Assembly (NCBI GenBank): GCA_900553255.1
Contig: USCI01000029.1
Coordinates: forward strand, 1-26,743
DNA: 26,743 bases
Reading direction: 5' to 3'
Origin: an uncultured Oscillospiraceae bacterium
GTDB lineage: Bacteria; Bacillota; Clostridia; Oscillospirales; Acutalibacteraceae
The translations under genes were made by a program, and so were the position numbers. Shown here piece after piece: positions 6,983 through 14,409 of this stretch (position 1 is its first letter; every line of letters begins with the position of its first letter). The notes below the pieces were generated by a model that saw only the letters and a program-made list of their open reading frames with translations, had not been told where the DNA came from and did no database searches.

Positions 6983-7011
6983 TTGACAAACCCGCCGCCG
7001 GACGCTATAAT
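6983..7011 (+). promoter_or_regulatory. Consensus sigmaA promoter of yceD-rpmF
   Basis: TTGACA (6983-6988) and TATAAT (7006-7011) are both perfect, with the optimal 17-base spacer. The expected start near 7018 leaves a leader of only about 20 bases before yceD. High constitutive expression would suit a ribosomal protein operon. Confidence 0.92.
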
Positions 7012-7037
7012 GTTTGGCGTGACACTTGAGGTGGAGT

Positions 7038-7544
7038 ATGCTTTTACAACTGAAACCGCTGTTTATGGGCGAAAAGGAACGCCTGCCTGTGGATGCCGCG
7101 CTGGATCTGTCCGCGCTGGAGTATCAGGGCGAGCGTCCGTTTCAAAGCCCGGTGAAGGTGACCGGTGAGGTCATCAATGCGGCGGAGGTCGTCACCCTGC
7201 GCATGGTGATCCGCTACCGTTTCGACGGGCGCTGTGATCGCTGCGCGGAGCCGTTCTCGCGGGAAGAGGAGCTGGAGGCCGAGCACATTCTGGTCAGCTC
7301 GCTGGAAAACGAGGATAACGACGATTTTCTGCTGCTGGAAAACTATCAGCTGCAGCTCGATGAGGTGGTCGTAACCGACCTGCTGCTGGCGCTGCCGACA
7401 AAGCATTTGTGCAGGGAGGACTGCCGGGGACTTTGTCCGCACTGCGGCAAAAACCTCAACGAGGGACTGTGCGGCTGCCGGGAAGACAAGGTTGACCCGC
7501 GTCTCGCGGTTCTGGCGCAGTTGATGGACGGAGAGACTCCATGA
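7038..7544 (+). CDS. yceD: YceD family protein (DUF177)
   Basis: YceD proteins are widely encoded next to rpmF and have been linked to 23S rRNA accumulation. The 168-residue protein has the family layout: an N-terminal beta domain, a CDRC pair (about residues 67-70), and a C-terminal Cys-rich segment (CREDCRGLCPHCGKNLN, about 122-138, followed by CGC) that probably binds zinc. ATG at 7038 has a GAGGTGG site; a TTG at 7026 in the same frame would overlap that site. It is followed by rpmF with a 94-base gap and no terminator. Confidence 0.88.
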   Translation: MLLQLKPLFMGEKERLPVDAALDLSALEYQGERPFQSPVKVTGEVINAAEVVTLRMVIRYRFDGRCDRCAEPFSREEELEAEHILVSSLENEDNDDFLLLENYQLQLDEVVVTDLLLALPTKHLCREDCRGLCPHCGKNLNEGLCGCREDKVDPRLAVLAQLMDGETP

Positions 7545-7638
7545 GCGTGCGGCGTACAGCCGGCACGGTGGTCATACGCGGGGGAGCCCGCAGCTTACTG
7601 TTTTGATTTTGCCGATTTCATGTAAGGAGGTGCTGACG

Positions 7639-7821
7639 ATGGCGGTACCGAAGAGAAGAAGTTCCAAGGCGCGGCGTGACACCCGTCGCAACAACGTGTG
7701 GAAGATGAGCGCTCCCGAACTGATGAAATGCCCGCACTGCGGCGAGTACAAGCGCCCGCACCGTCTGTGTAGCCATTGCGGTTACTACAACGGCAAGCAG
7801 ATCGTCAAGAAGGAAGCCTGA
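7639..7821 (+). CDS. rpmF: 50S ribosomal protein L32
   Basis: L32 is a small protein of the large ribosomal subunit. The 60-residue sequence begins MAVPKRRSSKARRDTRR, the family N-terminus, and keeps all four zinc-binding Cys residues in CPHC and CSHC. It is therefore the zinc-dependent paralogue rather than a Cys-free form. The start at 7639 follows TAAGGAGGTG; an in-frame extension back to 7603 has no support. It is co-transcribed with yceD and ended by the terminator at 7845. The plsX/fab genes that often follow rpmF in other Firmicutes are absent here. Confidence 0.96.
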   Translation: MAVPKRRSSKARRDTRRNNVWKMSAPELMKCPHCGEYKRPHRLCSHCGYYNGKQIVKKEA

Positions 7822-7844
7822 GGCTTCGTCTGCAGACAGGAAAG

Positions 7845-7875
7845 TAGAGGAGGAGATGATCCTTCTCTATTTTTT
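7845..7875 (+). terminator. Terminator of yceD-rpmF
   Basis: A 10-bp stem (7845-7854 with 7860-7869, one G-T pair, loop GATGA) is followed by six T residues. Confidence 0.85.
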
Positions 7876-7912
7876 GTATGTGCGGATTTGAACCGGGAGA
7901 GAGGGAGTCGGC

Positions 7913-9208
7913 ATGGCAGTCACCATCGCACAAGTGGATAAGCATTCGCCGGCATCCCGGCGCGGGATCCGCGCGGGTGACCGGCTACTGCGCATCAACG
8001 GGCACGAGATTGAGGACGTGCTTGACTATCGGTTTTACCTGATGGAGGAGCGGCTGACCCTCGAGCTCGAAACGCCCAGGGGGATGCGCACCGTCCGGCT
8101 GCACAAGCGGGAGGAGGACGACATCGGGCTGGAGTTTGACACCTACCTGATGGACAAACAGCGCTCCTGCCGGAATAAATGCATTTTCTGCTTCATTGAC
8201 CAGCTGCCGCCGGGCATGCGGGAAAGTCTGTATTTCAAGGACGACGACAGCCGGCTGTCCTTCCTGTTCGGCAATTATATCACCCTGACGAATCTGAGCG
8301 AGCGGGATGTTGAGCGCATCATTGCCATGCATATCAGCCCGCTGCACATTTCGGTGCATACCACCGATCCGGAGCTGCGCTGCCGGGTGATGGGCAACCG
8401 CTTTGCGGGGGACAGCCTGAAATGGCTGCACCGTTTTGCCGAGGCGGGCATCCCGATGGACTGCCAGCTGGTGCTGTGTCCCGGCGTCAATGACGGCGAG
8501 GCGCTTGAAAAGACGCTGCGGGATCTCGCGGCGCTCGGCGATGCGGTGCAGAGCGTGGCGGCGGTCCCGGTGGGGCTGACCAGATACCGCGAAGGGCTCG
8601 CGCCCCTGCGCATGTATACGCCGCAGGAAGCCGCCGCGGTCATCGACTGCATCGAGGCGTTCGGCGAGACGATGCTCGCCCGGCGCGGCGACCGGATGGC
8701 GTATCCGGCGGACGAATTTTATCTCAAAGCCGGCCGGCCGATTCCGGATGAGGCGTTTTACGGCGAGATGACCCAGCTGGAAAACGGCGTGGGGATGGTG
8801 GCGCTGCTGCGAGCGGAATTCCATGCCGCGCTTGATGCCTGCGGGGAAACGCCGAAAGGCAGCCGGCTGATTTTCGCCACCGGTGTATCTTTTGCGCCGA
8901 TTCTGCGCGGACTCATTGACGAAGCGCAGGAAAGGTGGCATAATTTACATGCAGAGGTTGTTGCGGTGGAAAACCGCTTTTTTGGGGAAACCATAAATGT
9001 GACCGGCCTGGTCACTGGCGGCGACCTGATTGACCAGCTGCGGGGACATGACGGCGATTGGCTGATCTTCCCCGATTCGATGCTGCGGCACGAGGGAGAC
9101 CGCTTCCTCGACGATGTGACGCCGCAGCAGGTGGAACAGCAGGTGGGCATACCGGTGCGGGTGGTGCCGGTGGGCGGCGACGCGCTGGTGGAAGCGCTGC
9201 TGCTGTGA
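7913..9208 (+). CDS. Radical SAM protein with PDZ and DUF512 domains
   Basis: The 431-residue protein has a PDZ-like N-terminus (residues 1-65, with SPASRRGIRAGDRLLRING). It then has an iron-sulfur cluster motif CRNKCIFC (Cys86, Cys90, Cys93), which is the radical SAM CX3CX2C pattern, and a DUF512 C-terminal half. Similar proteins are common in clostridia and usually lie just before der, as here. The substrate is not known; a role in RNA or protein modification would be only a guess. The start is ATG at 7913 after a GGGAGAGAGGGAG stretch. It leads a group of same-strand genes extending to gpsA. Confidence 0.88.
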   Translation: MAVTIAQVDKHSPASRRGIRAGDRLLRINGHEIEDVLDYRFYLMEERLTLELETPRGMRTVRLHKREEDDIGLEFDTYLMDKQRSCRNKCIFCFIDQLPPGMRESLYFKDDDSRLSFLFGNYITLTNLSERDVERIIAMHISPLHISVHTTDPELRCRVMGNRFAGDSLKWLHRFAEAGIPMDCQLVLCPGVNDGEALEKTLRDLAALGDAVQSVAAVPVGLTRYREGLAPLRMYTPQEAAAVIDCIEAFGETMLARRGDRMAYPADEFYLKAGRPIPDEAFYGEMTQLENGVGMVALLRAEFHAALDACGETPKGSRLIFATGVSFAPILRGLIDEAQERWHNLHAEVVAVENRFFGETINVTGLVTGGDLIDQLRGHDGDWLIFPDSMLRHEGDRFLDDVTPQQVEQQVGIPVRVVPVGGDALVEALLL

Positions 9209-9285
9209 TAGCGGCGGGGCACCGCTTTGGCTGACCCACTGTAAGACGGACAATTTTAGCAAAAAAAAGAAAGGCGGTGAACGCC

Positions 9286-10611
9286 GTGGCACGTCCCGTA
9301 GTGGCCGTGGTCGGACGCCCGAACGTGGGAAAGTCGACCTTATTCAACCGGCTGATCGGCCAGCGGCTTTCCATAGTCAAAGATACGCCGGGCGTCACGC
9401 GCGACCGGATATTTGCGCCCTGCGAATGGCGGGGGCGCACCTTTATGCTCGCGGATACCGGAGGCATCGAGCCGCACAGCGACGACATCATCCTGTCGCA
9501 GATGCGCCGGCAGGCGCAGCTGGCGATCGAGCAGGCGGACGTCATTGTGCTGGTGACCAGCGTAGCCGACGGCGTGACCGCGAACGATGCGGATGTGGCG
9601 GCGATGCTGCAGCGCAGCGGCAAACCGGTGATGCTCTGCGTGAACAAGTGCGACCGGGTGGGCGAGGTGCCGGCCGAGTTTTACGAATTTTATAACCTGG
9701 GACTCGGCGACCCGATCGCGGTATCCTCGGTGCACGGGCAGGGAACCGGCGACCTGCTGGACGCCGTGTTTGAGCACCTGCCGCCCGCCGAGGCGGAGGA
9801 CGAGGAGCGTCAGGAAATCCGGGTGGCGGTCATCGGCCGTCCGAATGCGGGAAAGTCCTCGCTGATCAATGCCGTCGCGGGCGAGGAACGGGCGATTGTA
9901 TCGGATATCGCCGGCACCACGCGGGACGCAATTGATACGGCGGTGCACAACCGGCACGGCGATTATATCTTCATCGACACCGCCGGGCTGCGCCGACGCA
10001 GCCGGGTGGATGATGCGATTGAAAAATACAGTATCCTGCGCGCCGAGATGGCGGTGGAACGCGCGGATGTGTGCGTGATCCTGATGGACGGCGTCGCAGG
10101 CTTTACCGACCAGGACGCCAAGGTGGCCGGAATTGCGCATGAGCAGGGGAAGGCCTGCATCATCGCGGTGAACAAGTGGGACGCGGTGGAAAAGGACGAC
10201 AAGACGATGGACCGCATGCGCAGGGAGCTTGCGGAGGATTTTTCCTTCATGTCGTACGCGCCGTTTGTGTTCCTGTCCGCGAAGACCGGCCAGCGGGTGG
10301 ACCGGCTGTTTGAGCTGATTAACTATGTCCATCAGCAGAATTCCACCCGGATCTCCACCGGCATGCTCAACGATGTCCTGGCGGCCGCCACTGCGCGGGT
10401 TCAGCCGCCGACCGACAAGGGCAGGCGGCTGCGGATTTATTACATGACCCAGCCGTCCACCTGTCCGCCGACCTTCGTCTGCTTTGTCAACCGGGCGGAC
10501 CTGTTCCATTTTTCGTATCAGCGGTATTTGGAAAACCAGCTGCGGGAGACGTTCGGGCTCGAAGGCACGCCGGTGCGGTTTGTAATCCGCGAACGGGGGG
10601 ATAAGGGATGA
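9286..10611 (+). CDS. der: Ribosome biogenesis GTPase Der (EngA)
   Basis: Der has two tandem GTPase domains and a KH-like domain and helps mature the 50S subunit. The 441-residue protein begins MARPVVAVVGRPNVGKST, with the first P-loop at residues 10-18. The second, GRPNAGKSS, is at 184-192, and NKCD and NKWD base-recognition motifs are both present. The last 90 residues form the basic KH-like domain. GTG at 9286 is chosen over GTG at 9277 because it gives the typical MARPVVA start and a proper distance from AAAGGCGG. The stop overlaps the start of the next gene (ATGA). Confidence 0.96.
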   Translation: MARPVVAVVGRPNVGKSTLFNRLIGQRLSIVKDTPGVTRDRIFAPCEWRGRTFMLADTGGIEPHSDDIILSQMRRQAQLAIEQADVIVLVTSVADGVTANDADVAAMLQRSGKPVMLCVNKCDRVGEVPAEFYEFYNLGLGDPIAVSSVHGQGTGDLLDAVFEHLPPAEAEDEERQEIRVAVIGRPNAGKSSLINAVAGEERAIVSDIAGTTRDAIDTAVHNRHGDYIFIDTAGLRRRSRVDDAIEKYSILRAEMAVERADVCVILMDGVAGFTDQDAKVAGIAHEQGKACIIAVNKWDAVEKDDKTMDRMRRELAEDFSFMSYAPFVFLSAKTGQRVDRLFELINYVHQQNSTRISTGMLNDVLAAATARVQPPTDKGRRLRIYYMTQPSTCPPTFVCFVNRADLFHFSYQRYLENQLRETFGLEGTPVRFVIRERGDKG

Positions 10612-11156
10612 CGCTGAGCATTTTCTCCGAAAAGCTGCCGCTGATCGACCTGTCGATCGGTATGGCACTGATCCTGCTTGCGGTGCTGATTTTTGCCGCC
10701 CACGGCCTGTATGCGTATCTCCGGGGACGCCGGCAGAAAAAAGCCGCGGAGAAGCTGCCGTATGAGCATAAATCCCTGCTCAGCGAGCAGGAAATGGCGG
10801 TATATACCGCGCTGCGGCCGCTGGCTGCCCAGCGCGGCCTACATATTCTCAGCAAGGTGCGGGTGGCGGATTTTATCGCCGTGTCGCCTTCCTGCGTGGA
10901 TGTCGGCGACTGGAACGAGTATTTCGGCCGGATCCGTGCCAAGCATGTGGATTTCATGCTGGCCGATCCGCAAACACTCGATCCCCGGCTGCTTATCGAG
11001 GTGGAATTTGATGCACCGCATCTTCCGGCTGCGCAGCATCGCCGCCAGGTGATGGAAACCATTTACCGTCGGGCGGGGCTGCCGATTCTTTATGTGGAGA
11101 CGGCCGATGGACTGGCGGAAAAAATCGACGCGGCGCTCAGCGGCGACAACCGTTAA
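10608..11156 (+). CDS. Membrane-anchored DUF2726 protein
   Basis: The 182-residue protein has one N-terminal membrane segment (about residues 14-38), a basic stretch (RGRRQKKAAEK), and a cytosolic domain resembling DUF2726. Supporting features are LLSEQEMAVYTAL, the segment ILSKVRVADFI, KHVDFMLADPQT and LLIEVEFDAPH, then a final strand LPILYVET. The acidic residues in VDFML and IEVEFD are arranged as in PD-(D/E)XK nuclease folds, to which DUF2726 has been likened; activity here is unproven. Its ATG overlaps the der stop codon, so translation is likely coupled. It sits between der and plsY, where many relatives have no gene. Confidence 0.75.
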   Translation: MTLSIFSEKLPLIDLSIGMALILLAVLIFAAHGLYAYLRGRRQKKAAEKLPYEHKSLLSEQEMAVYTALRPLAAQRGLHILSKVRVADFIAVSPSCVDVGDWNEYFGRIRAKHVDFMLADPQTLDPRLLIEVEFDAPHLPAAQHRRQVMETIYRRAGLPILYVETADGLAEKIDAALSGDNR

Positions 11157-11166
11157 GGGAGAAGGT

Positions 11167-11913
11167 ATGGATATGCAGGAACTGATGAAAACCTGTCTGG
11201 CCCATTGCTGGCCTGCACTGCTCGGCGCGGCGGTGATCGCCTATCTGCTGGGCAGTGTCAATTTCGCGATCATTGTCACTAAGCTGATGAGCAAAAAGGA
11301 TATCCGGGATTTCGGCAGCGGCAACGCCGGTGCAACCAATGTGCTGCGTTCGCAGGGGCCGGTGCCTGCGATCCTGACCACGGTCGGCGATCTGGCCAAG
11401 AGTATCCTGTCGGTGGTGATCGGCGGCTGGCTGGTTTCGCTGGCGCTGGAGGGGGTGCCGGAGGCGGCGCTTTCCGGCTATAACGTTACCTACCTGTTTT
11501 CCCTCGTGGCGCGGTATCTGACCGGCGTGTTCTGCATCCTCGGGCACATGTTCCCGCTGTATTTCCATTTCCGCGGCGGTAAGGGCGTGCTGACCACCCT
11601 GGGCATGATGCTGATCCTCGACTGGCGGGTGGCGCTGATCTGTCTGGGCGTGTTTATCGTGACGGTGCTGCTGTCCCGGATGGTGTCGCTCGGCTCGGTG
11701 CTCGCGGCGGCTTCTCTGCCGATCGTGACCGGCCTGTTCCAGGCATTTGTCGACGGACACGGCTCGACGTCGCCGGAGGTGGTGATGTTCTGCACCGGCA
11801 TGGCGACCCTGATCGCGTTGATGCTCATCTGTAAGCATATCCCGAACCTGCGGCGTATCGCGGCCGGCACCGAAAGCCGGCTCGGCGGCAAGAAAAAGCA
11901 GGCGGAACCATAA
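11167..11913 (+). CDS. plsY: Acyl-phosphate:glycerol-3-phosphate acyltransferase PlsY
   Basis: PlsY transfers an acyl chain from acyl-phosphate to glycerol 3-phosphate, the first committed step of phospholipid synthesis. The 248-residue membrane protein has about six hydrophobic segments. The conserved loops GSGNAGATNVLR (from residue 50) and GHMFPLYFHFRGGKGV (from residue 126) are present. It is longer than most PlsY (about 200) because of a longer C-terminus ending in a Lys-rich tail. ATG at 11167 follows GGGAGAAGG; in-frame upstream sequence overlaps the preceding gene. gpsA, which supplies its substrate, begins 24 bases downstream. Confidence 0.95.
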   Translation: MDMQELMKTCLAHCWPALLGAAVIAYLLGSVNFAIIVTKLMSKKDIRDFGSGNAGATNVLRSQGPVPAILTTVGDLAKSILSVVIGGWLVSLALEGVPEAALSGYNVTYLFSLVARYLTGVFCILGHMFPLYFHFRGGKGVLTTLGMMLILDWRVALICLGVFIVTVLLSRMVSLGSVLAAASLPIVTGLFQAFVDGHGSTSPEVVMFCTGMATLIALMLICKHIPNLRRIAAGTESRLGGKKKQAEP

Positions 11914-11937
11914 CCGGTAAGAAAGGGGGACGGCAGG

Positions 11938-12936
11938 ATGGCAAAAATCATGGTGATGGGTGCCGGGGGCTGGGGAACCGCACTGGCGGTGATGGCCAGC
12001 CAGTACGGCCATCAGGTTACCCTTTGGTCGGCTTTCAGCGAGGAAGTGGAAAGCATCCGGCGCCACGGTGAGCATAAAAAGCTGCTGCCCGGTGTGCCGG
12101 TGCCGCCGGAAATCGTCCTGACCGACGCCCTTGCGCCGGTGGAGGAAGCGGAGCTGGTGATTCTGGCGGTGCCCTCCTTTGCGGTGGGGAGCACGGCGCA
12201 GAAGATTGCCCCGCTGCTGCGGGAAGGCACGCTGGTGGCCAATGCGGGCAAGGGGCTGGAGGAAAACACCTTCCGCCGCTTTACGGAAGTGATCGCCGGC
12301 GAACTGCCGCAGGCGAGGGTGACGGCGCTGTCTGGTCCCTCCCATGCGGAGGAGGTGGCGCGCGGCGTACCGACTTCGGTGGTCAGCGCGAGCCGGGATA
12401 TTGCGGCGGCGGAAGAGGTGCAGGATATTCTGATGAATCCGCGTTTCCGCATTTATGTTACCGACGATATTGTCGGTGTAGAGCTGGGCGGAGCGCTGAA
12501 GAATGTTGTGGCGCTGGCGGCCGGGGTGTGCGACGGCCTGGATGTCGGCGACAACACCAAGGCGGCGCTGATGACGCGCGGCCTGGCCGAAATGGCGCGG
12601 CTCGGCACGGCGATGGGGGCACGCTCCGAAACCTTTGCTGGCCTGGCCGGCATGGGGGACCTGATCGTCACCTGCGGCAGCATGCATTCGCGCAATCACC
12701 GTGCCGGTATTCTCATCGGGCAGGGACATTCCCCCGAAGAAGCCGTTGCCCTGGTCGGTACGGTGGAAGGTTATCTGGCGGCCAAAACGGTCTGGCAGCT
12801 GGCACAGAAAATGCAGGTGGATATGCCCATTGCCGAGCAGTGTTACCGGGTCTGCTATGAGGGCGATCAGCCCAAAGAGGCCATCCGCAGGCTGATGGCG
12901 CGTCCCAAGAAGCATGAAAGCGAAATATTGTGGTAG
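11938..12936 (+). CDS. gpsA: Glycerol-3-phosphate dehydrogenase [NAD(P)+]
   Basis: GpsA reduces dihydroxyacetone phosphate to glycerol 3-phosphate, the backbone for phospholipids, and so feeds PlsY. The 332-residue length is normal. The NAD(P)-binding GAGGWGTA is at residues 8-15, the family segment LSGPSHAEEV is near 127-136, and the catalytic ELGGALKNVVALAAG is near 183-197. An AAAGGGGG stretch lies upstream of the ATG. The stop is followed within 10 bases by the duplicated terminator hairpin and palindrome-array element. Confidence 0.97.
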   Translation: MAKIMVMGAGGWGTALAVMASQYGHQVTLWSAFSEEVESIRRHGEHKKLLPGVPVPPEIVLTDALAPVEEAELVILAVPSFAVGSTAQKIAPLLREGTLVANAGKGLEENTFRRFTEVIAGELPQARVTALSGPSHAEEVARGVPTSVVSASRDIAAAEEVQDILMNPRFRIYVTDDIVGVELGGALKNVVALAAGVCDGLDVGDNTKAALMTRGLAEMARLGTAMGARSETFAGLAGMGDLIVTCGSMHSRNHRAGILIGQGHSPEEAVALVGTVEGYLAAKTVWQLAQKMQVDMPIAEQCYRVCYEGDQPKEAIRRLMARPKKHESEILW

Positions 12937-12945
12937 CCTGGAAAA

Positions 12946-12977
12946 AGAAGGCGGCAGGATGTTACCTGCCGCCTTCT
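12946..12977 (+). repeat. Left 32-bp copy of the gpsA terminator hairpin
   Basis: This 32-bp perfect palindrome-type hairpin (13-bp arms, 6-base loop) is repeated exactly at 13247-13278. The left copy directly follows gpsA, but its expected T-tract is missing: the sequence instead runs into the palindrome-array element. The two copies look like a target-site duplication made by insertion of that element into the terminator. Confidence 0.85.
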
Positions 12978-13246
12978 CAGCGTGTCGAAAAACTGGTTGG
13001 CAGACAGCAAGTTGCCCAAATGCGGCGTGAGACGCCGCATCGGGAAACCCCTTGATAGGGTTTCCCACGACGCAACAGCCCACCGGGCTGTTGCGTCTCC
13101 CTTCCTGATCCTTATGAAAGCAAAGGATTTCGCGTCCGGCGGGACGCGACCAAAGGCTCTGCCTTTGGAATCTGCGGCCTTTTGGAAAAGGCCGTCGAAA
13201 ACTTTTTGTGCACTATTTTTTGCGAAACGACTTTTTTGACAGTCTG
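12978..13246 (+). mobile_element. MITE-like palindrome-array element inserted in a terminator
   Basis: This 269-bp stretch has no credible ORF. Its ends are imperfect inverted repeats (16 of 21 positions agree between 12978-12998 and the complement of 13226-13246). The inside is a chain of stems: 13020-13040 (9-bp arms), 13042-13066 (9), 13069-13097 (13), 13108-13128 (6), 13131-13148 (7), 13150-13168 (8) and 13175-13194 (9). An AT-rich tail (13195-13246) contains GTGCAC. A second copy of the tail, inverted and 45 of 47 positions identical, lies at 26650-26694. Short length, end repeats, flanking 32-bp duplications and lack of genes fit a non-autonomous mobile element, but no transposase is seen and no family name is recognised. 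Confidence 0.75.
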
Positions 13247-13284
13247 AGAAGGCGGCAGGATGTTACCTGCCGCCTTCTTTTTTT
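13247..13284 (+). terminator. Right copy of the hairpin with intact T-tract
   Basis: The hairpin 13247-13278 is identical to 12946-12977 and is followed by T residues through 13284, so this copy is a complete intrinsic terminator. It is probably the original gpsA terminator end, now about 310 bases away from the gpsA stop. Confidence 0.85.
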
Positions 13285-13529
13285 AAGAAAGCGGTCCCGC
13301 CTTTATCCGTGCATAACATGGGGAATCCATAAGGTTCCGCATGATTACCATTTACACACAATAATTACCTTATAATTCCTTTTTTGAGTATAAATGTAAG
13401 GAATGCTAACATAAATCCTTTTTAAAGTTCGTGTTTTTGGCAGAAAATACGCTACAATAAATAAATACTTTACAATGATTTACGGAGAGGCTGCAGTCAA
13501 ATCCGTAAAATCAGGGGGAGGTGGGAAGG
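13285..13529 (+). other. AT-rich intergenic region before two XRE genes
   Basis: No gene is seen. The part from about 13340 to 13490 is clearly richer in A and T than the rest of the window. It holds a 7-bp inverted repeat ATTCCTT (13375-13381) and AAGGAAT (13398-13404) that could be a repressor site, and several TACAAT-like boxes (13453 and 13471) without a good -35 partner. It probably contains the promoter and operators of the downstream regulators, but I cannot place them. Confidence 0.5.
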
Positions 13530-13841
13530 ATGATCGGAGGACTTGGAAAACGTCTTCGGCAACTGCGAAAAACAAAGAAGCTGACGCAGAAGCAGGTGGC
13601 CGAACGGGTGGGCGTTACCCGTACGGTGCTCAGCCAGTACGAAAACGACCATACGGCGCCTTCACTTGAGGTGCTTGTGAAGCTGGCCAACCAGTTCGGC
13701 GTATCAACGGATTATCTGCTGGATAACATTTCACCATCCGAGCAGAGCAAGGAAGAAGCCAAACGGCGCATGCTTCTGCAGGAGGCGGAAAAGATCCGGA
13801 AGTCTGCCGATCAGCTCGAGCAGCTGGCTTTGAGCAAGTAA
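13530..13841 (+). CDS. XRE-family HTH transcriptional regulator
   Basis: This 103-residue DNA-binding protein has a Cro/cI-type helix-turn-helix at residues 6-62. LTQKQVAERVGVTRTVLSQY forms the two key helices, followed by APSLEVLVKLANQFGVSTDYLL. The C-terminal 40 residues are charged (EEAKRRMLLQEAEKI) and likely form a coiled dimerisation helix. ATG at 13530 sits 6-7 bases after GGAGGTG; GTG at 13521 is less likely. It is encoded in an AT-richer stretch beside a second small XRE gene, which suggests acquired DNA. The target genes are unknown; autoregulation is likely. Confidence 0.9.
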   Translation: MIGGLGKRLRQLRKTKKLTQKQVAERVGVTRTVLSQYENDHTAPSLEVLVKLANQFGVSTDYLLDNISPSEQSKEEAKRRMLLQEAEKIRKSADQLEQLALSK

Positions 13842-13906
13842 CCAAATAGGTCATCGCACCCCTAACACGGCCAGGTCAATCCGGCATAATAAAGGGGGTG
13901 ATAAAC

Positions 13907-14143
13907 ATGAATGAAAGACTTCGGAATTTACGCAAAGAGAAGGGGTACACGCAGATTGCCATACAGATGAAGACCGGCATTGATCAGAGCGATTATTCCA
14001 AGATTGAAACCGGCAGGCGGTATATGACCTATGAACAATGCTGCAGGCTGGCATGTGCTCTGGATACAAGTATGGACTTTCTGAGCGGGCTGACCGACGA
14101 GTCGCGCCCCTATCCCCGCAGCAAATCTTTGCCCAAAAAGTGA
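13907..14143 (+). CDS. Small XRE-family HTH regulator
   Basis: The 78-residue protein is essentially one helix-turn-helix domain: MNERLRNLRKEKGYTQIAIQ, then TGIDQSDYSKIETGRRY and CRLACALDTSMDFLSGLTD. It has a short Pro/Ser/Lys tail and no sensing domain. ATG at 13907 follows AAAGGGGGTG. It starts 65 bases after the preceding XRE gene on the same strand. The gene is bracketed by CCCCTAAC (13859-13866) and GTTAGGGG (14157-14164), which may be chance or operators. Confidence 0.88.
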   Translation: MNERLRNLRKEKGYTQIAIQMKTGIDQSDYSKIETGRRYMTYEQCCRLACALDTSMDFLSGLTDESRPYPRSKSLPKK

Positions 14144-14281
14144 GTAACTAACACAAGTTAGGGGCAAAATTGACCCAAGCTGTTATCTGCAGACGCCGGC
14201 CCGCTGGGCGGAATGGACATCGTTTGCCTGCAGCCCTCTCTGATTTTACCGGCATTTGTTTTGGCCGGCCGGTTCCCGCTA

Positions 14282-14310
14282 TTGACTTTGCAGAGGAATT
14301 GCCCTAAAAT
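14282..14310 (+). promoter_or_regulatory. SigmaA-type promoter of the lipoprotein/two-component operon
   Basis: TTGACT (14282-14287) and TAAAAT (14305-14310) are 17 bases apart. The expected start near 14317 gives a leader of about 90 bases to the ATG at 14410, with a terminator-like hairpin inside. Confidence 0.75.
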
Positions 14311-14346
14311 GAGGGTATAGCGGAGCCTTGCGATAAAAAACGGATG

Positions 14347-14383
14347 AAGCGCGACCGCATCGAATATGCGGGGCGCTTTTTTT
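14347..14383 (+). terminator. Terminator-like hairpin inside the lipoprotein leader
   Basis: AAGCGC (14347-14352) pairs with GCGCTT (14373-14378) and CCGCAT (14355-14360) with ATGCGG (14366-14371), followed by a run of T to 14383. It lies between the promoter at 14282 and the gene at 14410. It is therefore either an attenuator or the terminator of the upstream XRE genes with leaky readthrough. I found no convincing competing antiterminator stem. Confidence 0.65.
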
Positions 14384-14409
14384 ATTCGCCGGATTGGAGG
14401 TGGGCGGGA

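Noticed and set aside
11137..13083. A 648-codon open frame on the minus strand over plsY, gpsA and the repeat
   Set aside because: It overlaps two certain genes and enters the palindrome array; the composition is that of a shadow frame.
12982..13239. An 85-codon open frame inside the palindrome-array element
   Set aside because: It has no ribosome binding site, and its sequence is dictated by back-to-back stems. No protein motif is visible.
13859..14164. CCCCTAAC and GTTAGGGG bracketing the second XRE gene
   Set aside because: An 8-bp inverted match 290 bases apart can easily occur by chance. No other sign of a mobile unit or duplicated site was found.
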